Shown here: positions 35,459 to 43,176 of the stretch, in pieces
Numbering within the stretch: position 1 is the first letter of the stretch
Layout of the letters: each line of letters begins with the position of its first letter
Assembly (NCBI GenBank): GCA_019119145.1
Contig: DWXR01000009.1
Coordinates: 1-57,577, forward strand
Length of the DNA stretch: 57,577 bases
Source: Hominenteromicrobium gallistercoris
GTDB taxonomy: Bacteria; Bacillota; Clostridia; Oscillospirales; Acutalibacteraceae
Direction: 5' to 3'
Translations under genes and position numbers: made by a program
The notes under the pieces: generated by a model
Database searches by the model: none
Seen by the model: the letters and a program-made list of their open reading frames with translations, nothing else
What the model was told of the DNA's origin: nothing

Positions 35459-37597
35459 TCAGTACTCCAGCTCGAAGATGCGCGCGCAGATCGGCGCGGG
35501 CAGGTCGACGGTCAGCGTGCCCTTTTCGGCGTTCCACGCGCAGGCGGTGTTGTGGTTTTCCGGGTAGGCGCACTTGACCCTCACGCCGTGGTTGCCGCGG
35601 AGGAAATCGACCGGCAGCACGCAGCGGCCGTCCGGCGCGCCGCGGCGCCACACGGTGATGTACGCCTTGTGTTCGGTTTTGAGGCCGAGCGCGACCCAGG
35701 TATCCGTAAAGCGGGAGGTGCCGAGCGGCCAGAACGGCAGCGCGACCTTGATGTCCCCGCGGATCGTCTTATAGTAGTCGAGCGCTTCCTTGACGAGCGT
35801 GAAGTCGCTCTCCGGGATCTCGGCCAGATGGCCGCTCTGGTGGATGCGCTGCATCAGCGCGTTGCACATGTTGAACACGGCCTCCTCGCGTCCGCCGCCC
35901 TTCATCGGGTAGCTCCAGATCGCGCTCTGCTCCGGCGTGAGGCCCGAGGGCGCGTTCGCCGCGATCGACGCGTACCGCAGGTAGTCGTCCTGGTCGCTCG
36001 TCGACTGAATGCTGTGGCGGGAGAGCATCGCGTAGTCGATGCGCATGCCGCCGGAGGAGCAGTTTTCGATGATGAGGTCGGGGTAACGCTGGAACACGGA
36101 GTCGAGCCACGCGAGGTAGGCGCGCTCGTGCCCGAGCAGGCCGTCGCCGACGCTGTCCGCGTTCAGCTCGGTGCCGATGCCCGGCTCGATGTTGTAGTCC
36201 ATCTTGATGTAACCGACGTGGTAGTCGCGGATCAGGCGGTCGATGACCTCGTTCGCGTGCGCGACGACCTCGGGGTCCCGGAAGTCGAGCTGCCAGCGGC
36301 TGCGGTCGTGCACCTTTTTGCCGTGGCGCGTGAAGAACCAGTCGGGGTGGACGCGCGCGGCCTTCGGGCAGCAGATGCCCATGACCTCGATCTCGAGCCA
36401 CACGCCGGGGATCATGCCCTTCGAGCGGATGTAGTCCATGACCTCCTCGAGGCCGTTCGGGAAGCGCTCGTAGCTCGGCAGCCACTCGCCGACGTTGTCC
36501 CACCAGAAGCCCGCGGCGTACCAGCCCGCGTCCACGCAGAAGTATTCGCAGCCGGCCTTGTGCGCGGCGTCGATCAGCGGGATCTCCTTCGCGGTCGTCG
36601 GGTTCGCCCACAGGCAGTTCATGTAGTCGTTGAAGATGATGCAGAGCTTTTCGTTGTCGGCGTTCTTGCGGCGGATCACGCGGCGGTACTTCGTCAGCTC
36701 GCCCATCGCGTCGTCGAATTTGCCGATCGTGGAGCCGACGCAGACCGGCACGGTCGTGAACGTCTCGCCGGGCTGCAGGTTTTTCCACCAGTGCGATTCC
36801 GTCTCGGACGGGCCGCTGAGCTGGATGTAAAAGCTGCCCATCTGGTCGCTGATCTCCCAGTGCCACGAGCCGTTGTGCTCGATCTGCCAGAAGAGGTTCG
36901 AGCCGGTCTCCGTGTTTTCGAGCAGGCCCATCGGCAGGTATTCCTTTGTCGACCAGTTGCCGATGTTCGTCGCGCCGATGACCTTGGAGGAGCGCTGCAC
37001 CTCCTCGGGCTGGCACAGCGCGAGGCCGAGCTGCGGGAAGCTGTAGCTTTCCCACTGCATTTCGCGCTGCCACCCGTTGTGCGGGTACCAGACGCGCATC
37101 TTGTCGTCGGTGGAGAGCAGGCCCTCCTTCTCGATGCCAGTCAGCGCGAAGGACGAGACGTACTCGAGGCCCTGCGGCTCCTGCCCGACATTCGTCACGT
37201 CCGTCCAGCAGCGCACGGCCTGGATGCCGTCGTAAAACTGCATGTGGGAGACGGTGTCGATGCCGCAGACGTCGTCGTGCATCTTGATTTCGAGCTTGCG
37301 GCCGAGGCTGTTGCGCTTGTCCGCAAAATCGACGAGCTGCATGCGGTAGCCGGGCGCGGTCGAGATGTACTTGTTGCCGTGGCGCTCGAGGGGGCGGTCC
37401 TGGCCGGAGACCATGATCTCGAGCAGGTTGTAGCGCTCGGTATTGACCTTGATTTCGCCCGTGCTGCGGTCGTGCTGGCGCAGGAGCCGGTCCTCGTCGA
37501 AGGGCAGGGCCGAGAAGTGCAGTAGCTTGCAGGTGCCGTCCTCTTTGCGCTCGAAGACGAGATGCAGGCCGTTTTCATCGATGTGAATCAGGTTCAT
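35459..37597 (-). CDS. GH36 alpha-galactosidase
   Basis: A 712-residue cytosolic retaining alpha-galactosidase acting on raffinose-family or other alpha-galactosides. The N-terminal beta-supersandwich is followed by the barrel; Asp467 in YIKMDYN is the nucleophile, Asp535 in TSDQDD the acid/base, with ENCSSGG between. These spacings match characterised GH36 enzymes. ATG 37597 follows GGAAGGG; an in-frame ATG at 37651 lies at the presumed promoter. First gene of an operon with the HAD phosphatase. No transporter gene is adjacent. GH36 alpha-N-acetylgalactosaminidase is a less likely alternative. Confidence 0.92.
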   Translation of the reverse strand: MNLIHIDENGLHLVFERKEDGTCKLLHFSALPFDEDRLLRQHDRSTGEIKVNTERYNLLEIMVSGQDRPLERHGNKYISTAPGYRMQLVDFADKRNSLGRKLEIKMHDDVCGIDTVSHMQFYDGIQAVRCWTDVTNVGQEPQGLEYVSSFALTGIEKEGLLSTDDKMRVWYPHNGWQREMQWESYSFPQLGLALCQPEEVQRSSKVIGATNIGNWSTKEYLPMGLLENTETGSNLFWQIEHNGSWHWEISDQMGSFYIQLSGPSETESHWWKNLQPGETFTTVPVCVGSTIGKFDDAMGELTKYRRVIRRKNADNEKLCIIFNDYMNCLWANPTTAKEIPLIDAAHKAGCEYFCVDAGWYAAGFWWDNVGEWLPSYERFPNGLEEVMDYIRSKGMIPGVWLEIEVMGICCPKAARVHPDWFFTRHGKKVHDRSRWQLDFRDPEVVAHANEVIDRLIRDYHVGYIKMDYNIEPGIGTELNADSVGDGLLGHERAYLAWLDSVFQRYPDLIIENCSSGGMRIDYAMLSRHSIQSTSDQDDYLRYASIAANAPSGLTPEQSAIWSYPMKGGGREEAVFNMCNALMQRIHQSGHLAEIPESDFTLVKEALDYYKTIRGDIKVALPFWPLGTSRFTDTWVALGLKTEHKAYITVWRRGAPDGRCVLPVDFLRGNHGVRVKCAYPENHNTACAWNAEKGTLTVDLPAPICARIFELEY

Positions 37598-37626
37598 AAG
37601 AATCCCTTCCTTTCCCCAAAAGGTAA

Positions 37627-37670
37627 AAAGTTGTCTGTACAATTTTAGCACAGGCGCTCCGGGTTTGCAA
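37627..37670 (-). promoter_or_regulatory. GH36 promoter with overlapping dyad operator
   Basis: On the minus strand TTGCAA (37665-37670), 17-bp spacer, TAAAAT (37642-37647) with an upstream TG. A dyad AAA.TTGT....ACAA.TTT at 37627-37646 covers the -10 and start region, in form like LacI, AraR or GntR-family operators. A galactoside-responsive repressor is inferred. Confidence 0.6.
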
Positions 37671-37683
37671 GACGCAATCGCCG

Positions 37684-38010
37684 TCAGCGGGAGAATTTCA
37701 GCCCCGGCGCCGAGTACCGGAGCGCCCGGCGCAGCCGCTCCACGGCGTTTTTGATGCGCTTGGAGACGTTGCCGCGCGTGGTGCCGAGCAGCTCGGCGAT
37801 CTCCTGCATGGTGTGGCCCTCGATGTAATAGAGCGTCAGGCAGGCGCGCTGCCGCTCGGTCAGCTCGTTCTGGATGGCGAGGCGCAGAAGCCGCGCCGCC
37901 TCCTCGAGATCCCGCCGGTTCGTGCCCCTCTCCGGCTCGAGCGCCGTGCGGTACAGCGCGTCGTACAGAAGGGCGTTCCGGCGCGTGCTCCTAGCGGCCA
38001 AGACGGTCAC
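37684..38010 (-). CDS. Sigma-70 region 4-like protein
   Basis: A 108-residue protein whose C-terminal half is a sigma region 4 helix-turn-helix: LTERQRACLTLYYIEGHTM, EIAELLGTTRGNVSKRIKNA. Region 2 is missing, so it is not a complete sigma factor by itself. The GTG start at 38010 lies within the last 20 bases of the preceding gene, with AAAGG upstream, so translation is probably coupled. Small region-4 proteins work as split sigma factors, phage-like regulators or YlxM-like proteins; which applies is unknown. The operon has a LexA-like box. Confidence 0.75.
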   Translation of the reverse strand: MTVLAARSTRRNALLYDALYRTALEPERGTNRRDLEEAARLLRLAIQNELTERQRACLTLYYIEGHTMQEIAELLGTTRGNVSKRIKNAVERLRRALRYSAPGLKFSR

Positions 38011-38194
38011 CGCGCCTTTGCAGGGTGCGCCCCGTCACCCGGCACTCGAGGTACATGTCGTAGAGCATATGGATGCGCCGCGCGCGCTGGCCGGTCAGGT
38101 CGGGCTCCGGTTCCGCCTGCACCCGGCGGATGCGGTCTTTGAGCGTCTGCGCTTCTTCGAGATATTCCAGCGCCCAGGCGTTGTAGTTCTTCAT
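37991..38194 (-). CDS. Small helical protein preceding the sigma region-4 gene
   Basis: A 67-residue, highly charged, helix-rich protein (WALEYLEEAQTLKDRIRRVQ) without membrane segment. ATG 38194 has AAAGGATG nine bases upstream. It overlaps the next gene by 20 bases. Short coiled-coil genes commonly precede region-4 sigma-like genes in clostridia; I infer the two products act together, perhaps as the two parts of a split sigma factor. No named family recognised. Confidence 0.65.
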   Translation of the reverse strand: MKNYNAWALEYLEEAQTLKDRIRRVQAEPEPDLTGQRARRIHMLYDMYLECRVTGRTLQRRGDRLGR

Positions 38195-38226
38195 CTGCTT
38201 TCATCCTTTCGTATTCAAAAGTAAAC

Positions 38227-38240
38227 AGAACGTGTGTTCG
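38227..38240 (-). promoter_or_regulatory. LexA (SOS) box-like operator
   Basis: Minus strand CGAACACACGTTCT matches the Gram-positive LexA/DinR consensus CGAACRNRYGTTYC at 13 of 14 positions. It lies just downstream of the -10 of the promoter at 38250-38278, an effective repressor position. Confidence 0.65.
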
Positions 38241-38249
38241 CTAATTTTT

Positions 38250-38278
38250 ATGTTACACGAAAGAAATAACTTTGTCAA
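38250..38278 (-). promoter_or_regulatory. Promoter of the sigma region-4 operon
   Basis: Minus-strand TTGACA (38273-38278), 17-bp spacer, TAACAT (38250-38255). Confidence 0.85.
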
Positions 38279-38279
38279 T

Positions 38280-38301
38280 CGAACATTCAAATATTTGTTC
38301 G
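38280..38301. promoter_or_regulatory. Second CGAAC/GTTCG dyad upstream of the -35
   Basis: CGAAC and GTTCG half-sites 12 bp apart (38280-38301) abut the -35 of the minus-strand promoter. The half-sites equal those of the LexA box but the spacing is wider. It lies about 38 bp before the -35 of the divergent CAT-like gene. Confidence 0.5.
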
Positions 38302-38338
38302 AAAAAGTTTCAGGTGCGGCAGGGCGGCGCGGGACGTC

Positions 38339-38366
38339 TTGACAAACCGGGCGGCGCATGTACAAT
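38339..38366 (+). promoter_or_regulatory. Promoter of the CAT-like gene
   Basis: TTGACA (38339-38344), 16-bp spacer, TACAAT (38361-38366), about 38 bases before the start codon. Confidence 0.85.
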
Positions 38367-38404
38367 AAAAGTATTCCGTACCGCTGAAAATGGAGGGGAA
38401 AGCA

Positions 38405-39046
38405 ATGGATTACACGGTTCGGGATCCGGATACGTACAAGCGGAAGCAGCATTTCAAATATTTTTCGGGCCTGGCTTTTCCGTATGTGGGAACGACGGCG
38501 CCGGTGGATATTACCGCGCTTATGGAGAAGATCCGGCGCGAGGGGCTGCCGTTTTTCCTCACATTCTGCTACTGCGCGGCGCGGGCGGCGAACCGCGTGC
38601 CGGAATTCCGCAGGCGCGTCCTGAACGGCGGGATCGTGGAGTATGCGCGCTGCCGCACCTCGCACACGGTCGCGCTGGAGGATGAGACGTACTGCTACTG
38701 CACGCTCGAGAGCGCGATGCCGTTCGCCGAATACCTGCCCTACGCGAAGCGCGAGCAGGAGCGCGCGAAGGCGGCGCGCAGCATCGAGGAGGACGCGGCC
38801 GATACCGGCGACCTGCTGTTCATCTCCACGCTGCCCTGGCTCTCCTACACCGCGCTCGTACAGCCCGTGCCGGCGCCGGCCGACAGCAACCCGCGCATCA
38901 CCTGGGGCAGGTTTTACGCGGAGGGGGAGAAAACGCTGTTGCCCGTCTCCGTGCTGTGCAACCATGCGCTGGTGGACGGTGTGCACATCGCGGCGTTTTA
39001 CCGGCGGCTCGAGGCGGAGATGGCGGCGCTGTGCGCGCAGCCGTAA
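38405..39046 (+). CDS. Chloramphenicol acetyltransferase-like protein (CatA family)
   Basis: A 213-residue acetyl-CoA-dependent acyltransferase of the trimeric CAT fold. The catalytic histidine is His187 in NHALVDGVH (HxxxDG), with the structural Asp191. The N-terminal RKQHFKYF and FLTFCYCAARAAN blocks match CatA. Known members O-acetylate chloramphenicol, but many chromosomal homologues have other acceptors, so resistance is not implied. ATG 38405 follows GGAGGGG. It is divergent from the sigma-like operon. Confidence 0.88.
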   Translation: MDYTVRDPDTYKRKQHFKYFSGLAFPYVGTTAPVDITALMEKIRREGLPFFLTFCYCAARAANRVPEFRRRVLNGGIVEYARCRTSHTVALEDETYCYCTLESAMPFAEYLPYAKREQERAKAARSIEEDAADTGDLLFISTLPWLSYTALVQPVPAPADSNPRITWGRFYAEGEKTLLPVSVLCNHALVDGVHIAAFYRRLEAEMAALCAQP

Positions 39047-39277
39047 AATGGAGAAGCCCATGGCGGCGCGCCGCGCTGCGCGGAACTGCGGCGGGGCGGC
39101 CCGGTCGGCATCGTGCTGCATTTTTTCTGCGATTTATTTACATTTTGGCACTGTTTTTTTGCGGCGCTTTGCATTATAATATAAAAAGCAGACTTTAATT
39201 CAGGGAAGGCCGGGCCCGCCGCAGGTCGGTGTTGGAGCGGAACGGGCCGGATCCGGAAACCGAAAGGAGAAAAGGCT

Positions 39278-39790
39278 ATGGATTTTCTGAAGGGTATCAC
39301 TTCGGTGTTTAAGACAGCCGGCGGCGCCGTGCAGGACGCCGTGGGCGTTGTTGCGGAGAAAAACCGCAAAAATGCGCTGGCAAACCGCCTGCGCACGGTC
39401 ATCCGCTGCGAGGAAAAGGCCGCGGAGCGCGCTTACCTTGCGCTTGGCCGCTACTACTACCACAATCTGCGCGACGCCGACAACACGGTGACGGAGCCGC
39501 ACTGCATCGACATCGAGGCCGCCGAGCAGCGCATCGACGCCGCGGTGCAGAAGCTCGAGGCGCTGTGCCGCGAGGAAGGCGAGGAGGAGATCGAGGAGAT
39601 CACGCTCGACGACGTGCGCGAGTACGTCCCGCAGCCTTCCGCAGAAGAGGCGGAAGAGGCCGTGCCGGAGGGCATGGTCGACGAGGCCGTCGAGGCGGCG
39701 CCGGAAGAGCCGGCGGCGGAGCATCCCGAGACCGAAGCGGCGCCGGTGTCCGCGGAAAAGGACGAAAGTGAAGAGCTCCCCTACGAATAA
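39278..39790 (+). CDS. Hypothetical acidic protein upstream of mnmA
   Basis: A 170-residue cytosolic protein of unknown function. Residues 1-105 are helical (FLKGITSVFKTAGG, NRKNALANRLRTVIRCEEKAAERAYLALG) with a tyrosine-rich RYYYHN motif; 105-170 is a low-complexity Glu/Ala/Pro tail. A TATAAT at 39175-39180 with a poor -35 may be its promoter. Its end overlaps mnmA by 23 bases, so the two are coupled. Start ATG 39278 follows AAAGGAG. Confidence 0.8.
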   Translation: MDFLKGITSVFKTAGGAVQDAVGVVAEKNRKNALANRLRTVIRCEEKAAERAYLALGRYYYHNLRDADNTVTEPHCIDIEAAEQRIDAAVQKLEALCREEGEEEIEEITLDDVREYVPQPSAEEAEEAVPEGMVDEAVEAAPEEPAAEHPETEAAPVSAEKDESEELPYE

Positions 39791-40856
39791 CAGACCCGGC
39801 CTGCGCGTTCTTGTGGGCATGAGCGGGGGCGTGGACAGCTCGGTCGCCGCGCTGTGCCTGCGCGACGCCGGCTATGACGTGGCCGGCATCACGATGCGCC
39901 TCAAGCCCCGGCACATGCTGAACGACGCGCAGGCCGCGGCTGTGGAAAAGGAGATCGCAGACGCGGCGGCCGTCTGCGCGAAGCTCGGCATCGAGCATTT
40001 TGCGCCGGACTTTTCGGCGGCGTTCGAGGAAAACGTGATCGGCGCCTTCGTCAGCGCCTACAAAAACGGAGAGACGCCGAACCCCTGCTTCCGCTGCAAC
40101 CAGACGATCAAGTTCGGCGTCATGCTGGACTGGGCGCTGGCGCACGGCTTTGACAAAATCGCGACCGGCCACTACGCCGAGATCGTGGAGGAGGGCGGAC
40201 GCACGAAGCTCAAGCGCTCGCCCGATCAAAAGGACCAGAGCTATTTTCTGTCCGGGCTCACGCCCGCGCAGCTCAGCCGGACGCTGCTGCCGCTGAACCG
40301 CATGGGCAAGGCGGAGACGCGCGCGCTCGCGCAGCAGCACGGCCTGCCCGTCGCGCAGAAGCCGGACAGCCAGGAAATCTGCTTTATCCCCGACAACGAC
40401 TACGTTTCGTTCCTCGAGCGATTCGGCGGGCCGCTGCCGGGACCGGGCGATTTTGTCGCGCCGGACGGCGCGGTGCTCGGGGCGCACCGGGGCATTTACC
40501 GCTATACGATCGGCCAGCGCAAGGGGCTCGGCATCACCTTCGGCGAGCCGCGCTTCGTGACGGCGATCGACGCCGCGCGCAACACCGTGACGCTCGGGCG
40601 CGACGCGGACCGCTACACGGCGGACGTCCGCCTGCGGGCGCTGAACCTGATCGCGGTCGACGCGCTCGAGGCGCCGGTCTGGGTGGAGGCGAAGGTGCGC
40701 TACGCCGCAAAGGCGGACCGCGCGCTTCTGACCCCGACGGGCGGCGGGACGGCACAGCTCCGGTTCGATACACCGCAGCGCGCCGTGACGCCCGGGCAGG
40801 TCGCCGCGCTCTATACCGGCGACTACGTGCTCGGCAGCGGCATCATCACGCGATGA
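39768..40856 (+). CDS. mnmA: tRNA-specific 2-thiouridylase MnmA
   Basis: A 362-residue PP-loop enzyme that installs 2-thiouridine at U34. GMSGGVDSS is the ATP-pyrophosphatase loop. The two catalytic cysteines are in NPCFRCN and EICFIPD, and TGHYAEI is present. The GTG start at 39768 with AAAGGAC upstream overlaps the preceding gene. Confidence 0.95.
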   Translation: MKSSPTNNRPGLRVLVGMSGGVDSSVAALCLRDAGYDVAGITMRLKPRHMLNDAQAAAVEKEIADAAAVCAKLGIEHFAPDFSAAFEENVIGAFVSAYKNGETPNPCFRCNQTIKFGVMLDWALAHGFDKIATGHYAEIVEEGGRTKLKRSPDQKDQSYFLSGLTPAQLSRTLLPLNRMGKAETRALAQQHGLPVAQKPDSQEICFIPDNDYVSFLERFGGPLPGPGDFVAPDGAVLGAHRGIYRYTIGQRKGLGITFGEPRFVTAIDAARNTVTLGRDADRYTADVRLRALNLIAVDALEAPVWVEAKVRYAAKADRALLTPTGGGTAQLRFDTPQRAVTPGQVAALYTGDYVLGSGIITR

Positions 40857-40907
40857 CGAAGCAGAACCTGCGCACAGGCGGCGCGTTAAGAAAGTGAGTG
40901 TTTCTAC

Positions 40908-41534
40908 ATGTCTACCGAAATCAAGAAGGATATTGTCTGCCCCGCCTGCGGGCAGACGCAGAAGCTCGAGATGTACACGAGCGTCAACGCGGAGGAAAAC
41001 CCGGAACTGCGCCGGGACATCCTGCGCGAATCGGTTTTCGACTGGGAATGCCGCCACTGCGGCTACACGGCCCAGATGGCTTACCCGATGATCTACCACG
41101 ACCCGGCGCACGGCTTCATGGTCTGTTTGCGCCCCTCCGGCGCGGTCTCGAAGGCCGAGGCGATCCCCGCCGTGCGCGGGCTGAAAAAGCGCAGCGTGAA
41201 GAACCCGCAGGAGCTCAAGGAGAAGATCCTGATCTTCGAGGCGGGGCTCGACGACGCCGCGGTGGAGCTCGTCAAAAACGCGATCGTCACCGTGCTCAAG
41301 CGCTCGATCGAGGGCAACGTCCACGCGTATTTCTGCGCGGCCGACGAAAAGGAAATGCGGTTCGCGATCTTCGTCCGCGGCCGGCAGGAGCCGGTCTACC
41401 AGACGACGCAGATGGCCGTGTACCGCCAGTCGCAGGAGGTGCTCCGCACGCTCGACTACAAGGAGCCGGACGATTTTGCGGTCGTCAATTCGAAGCTCGC
41501 CCAGCGGCTGCTGGACCAGTACAAATCGATTTAA
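40908..41534 (+). CDS. CpXC domain protein
   Basis: A 208-residue protein with an N-terminal zinc-ribbon-like module: CPACG (11-15) and CRHCG (about 48-52) fit the CpXC family, found in many clostridia and of unknown function. The rest is a mixed alpha/beta domain without recognised motifs. It follows mnmA by 51 bases and ends at a double terminator. Confidence 0.8.
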   Translation: MSTEIKKDIVCPACGQTQKLEMYTSVNAEENPELRRDILRESVFDWECRHCGYTAQMAYPMIYHDPAHGFMVCLRPSGAVSKAEAIPAVRGLKKRSVKNPQELKEKILIFEAGLDDAAVELVKNAIVTVLKRSIEGNVHAYFCAADEKEMRFAIFVRGRQEPVYQTTQMAVYRQSQEVLRTLDYKEPDDFAVVNSKLAQRLLDQYKSI

Positions 41535-41552
41535 ACAGCGAAGGCTGAAAAA

Positions 41553-41589
41553 AGCGGCGCCGCGTCCCGGCTGTGGACGCGGCGCCGCT
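41553..41589. terminator. First of two tandem convergent terminators
   Basis: Perfect 15-bp arms 41553-41567 and 41575-41589, preceded by AAAA and followed by TT. Serves the CpXC gene. Confidence 0.8.
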
Positions 41590-41598
41590 TGGCGCAAA

Positions 41599-41629
41599 AA
41601 GGCTCTGCCGCTCAAAGCGGCAGAGCCTT
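41599..41629. terminator. Second of two tandem convergent terminators
   Basis: Perfect 14-bp arms 41599-41612 and 41616-41629 with a 3-base loop; AAAAA precedes it, giving a T-run when read on the minus strand. Serves the DHHW gene. Confidence 0.85.
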
Positions 41630-41652
41630 CATCTGTTTTCCGTCGGTTTTGC

Positions 41653-42960
41653 TCAGTCGAACAGGGCGCGCATCGAATCGTGCTGCATCGAGGTGTTCGC
41701 GGACATCTCATTGTTGAAGAACAGGACGTCCGTGATGCCCTGCGATTCGCAGTAGCTCGGCAGGTTGTCCTCGAAATAGCGGAAGTCGACGACGTGGACC
41801 TCGTCGAAGCTCGCCGTCAGGAAGGGGGCCATCGCATTTCCGTAGGAATCCTTCACGATCAGCAGCTTGCGGCCGGTGGAGAGCGTGTTGTTCGTCACGC
41901 GCACGCAGCCCATGTCGCCGGAGAGGTACATCGAGTAGCCGGAGCTTTCGTCGTGGACGTTGATGCTGTCGGTCTCGAAGTAGCTCAGGCCGTCGTAGGA
42001 CATCTCGCAGGTGTAGTCGAAGGTCGGGTCGTAGACGTCGAGCGTGTCGGGGTTCTGGTAAAGCACGTCCTCGCCGGTCGCGTAGGCGAGGTAGCCGGTG
42101 AACTCGTACGACGTCTTGTCGAAGCTCTCGAGCGCGGCCGGCTCGACGCCCGCCGTCTCACAGAACACGGTGTAGGCGTAGTACGCGCCGAGCGGCGCCC
42201 AGTGCGTGTCGGTGCCGAAGTAGATGTTTTCGTTGTTGTGCAGGTTCAGGATGTCGTAGACGTCGACGGGCGTGACGCTGTCCGAAAGGTTCTCATAGAT
42301 GGTGGAGATGTTCTGCCGCTGCGAGCTTTCCCCGTAGTACTCGCGCACGCGCTCCGGCAGGCCGAATTCGGAGTGGTTCGGCACGACCATGTTGTAGATC
42401 TCCATGCCGGGCAGCTGGTCGGCAAACGCGTTGATCATCTCGGCGTAGGTCGCGGCCATGCTGTCGTCGCCGTAGAACATTTCAAAGCCCTGGTTGTTGT
42501 AGATGCAGATGCCGGAGGACATGTATCCCTCGGTGCCGTCGTCGTAGATCGGCGGCGGCGTCGGCTCCGGCGTGGGCGACGGCGTCGGGGAGGGCGTCGG
42601 CTCTGCGGTCGGCGTCGGCGCGGCGCTCGCGCTGGCGGCGGGGTCCGGCGTTGCGAGCAGGGAACCGCTGAGGATGCCGCTCCCGCCGAACATGCCGAGG
42701 CTCCACAGGATGTACACGATGATGCCGAGCGCGGCGACGATCAGGAAGATGACGATCGGGATCACCGGGGACCGGCGCTTTTTGGGCGCGGGCGCGGGCC
42801 GGCGCGGTGCAGACGGCCGGGCCGCAGGCGCGTCGTCGCGCGCGGGGTCTGCGGAAAACTGCTCCGCTTCGTCGTCGTAGGCGGGCTTCGGCGCCTTGCG
42901 GCGCGGCGGCTGCTCGGACGCGCTGCCGCGGTAATGCTTGCCGGCCATGTGTTTTGCCAT
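41653..42960 (-). CDS. DHHW family membrane-anchored surface protein
   Basis: A 435-residue protein. A basic, Pro-rich cytosolic part (1-66) precedes a membrane helix (about 68-88) and a Pro/Thr-rich stalk (PTPTAEPTPSPTPSP). The extracellular domain is SGNH/AlgX-like, with GTDTHWAPLGAY (Asp-x-His) and DSYGNAMAPF. DHHW proteins resemble acyl-transfer partners of MBOAT proteins that acetylate wall polymers, but no MBOAT gene is nearby. ATG 42960 has GGATTGGTGA upstream; an in-frame GTG at 42972 overlaps that site. Confidence 0.85.
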   Translation of the reverse strand: MAKHMAGKHYRGSASEQPPRRKAPKPAYDDEAEQFSADPARDDAPAARPSAPRRPAPAPKKRRSPVIPIVIFLIVAALGIIVYILWSLGMFGGSGILSGSLLATPDPAASASAAPTPTAEPTPSPTPSPTPEPTPPPIYDDGTEGYMSSGICIYNNQGFEMFYGDDSMAATYAEMINAFADQLPGMEIYNMVVPNHSEFGLPERVREYYGESSQRQNISTIYENLSDSVTPVDVYDILNLHNNENIYFGTDTHWAPLGAYYAYTVFCETAGVEPAALESFDKTSYEFTGYLAYATGEDVLYQNPDTLDVYDPTFDYTCEMSYDGLSYFETDSINVHDESSGYSMYLSGDMGCVRVTNNTLSTGRKLLIVKDSYGNAMAPFLTASFDEVHVVDFRYFEDNLPSYCESQGITDVLFFNNEMSANTSMQHDSMRALFD

Positions 42961-43052
42961 TGAAATCACCAATCCTTATTGTGGAATGCTCTGCCGGAGG
43001 ACGGCAGATTCCGAAGCGCCGTGCGCCCCGCTTGCGGGAGGGGTGCGGGCGA

Positions 43053-43087
43053 AAAAGGCCGCACGGAAAATCCCCGCGCGGCCTTTT
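43053..43087. terminator. Hairpin between trpS and the DHHW gene
   Basis: Perfect 10-bp arms 43053-43062 and 43078-43087 (AAAAGGCCGC/GCGGCCTTTT). Read on the minus strand it lies 90 bases after trpS but also about 43 bases downstream of the DHHW promoter start point, so it may be the trpS terminator and also an attenuator. Confidence 0.65.
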
Positions 43088-43136
43088 GTTTCGCGGACGC
43101 GCACAGCACAGGCGTTTTGTTTATATGCACGTCCCC

Positions 43137-43165
43137 ATTATAGACAGTTTTCAGGGAAAAGTCAA
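43137..43165 (-). promoter_or_regulatory. Promoter upstream of the DHHW gene
   Basis: Minus-strand TTGACT (43160-43165), 17-bp spacer, TATAAT (43137-43142). It implies a leader of about 170 bases that includes the hairpin at 43053-43087. Confidence 0.85.
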
Positions 43166-43176
43166 TTCCCGGCGGC

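Noticed and set aside
38405..39046. Treating the CAT-like gene as an acquired chloramphenicol-resistance gene
   Set aside because: Composition matches the neighbours, no mobile element flanks it, and many chromosomal CatA homologues have other substrates.
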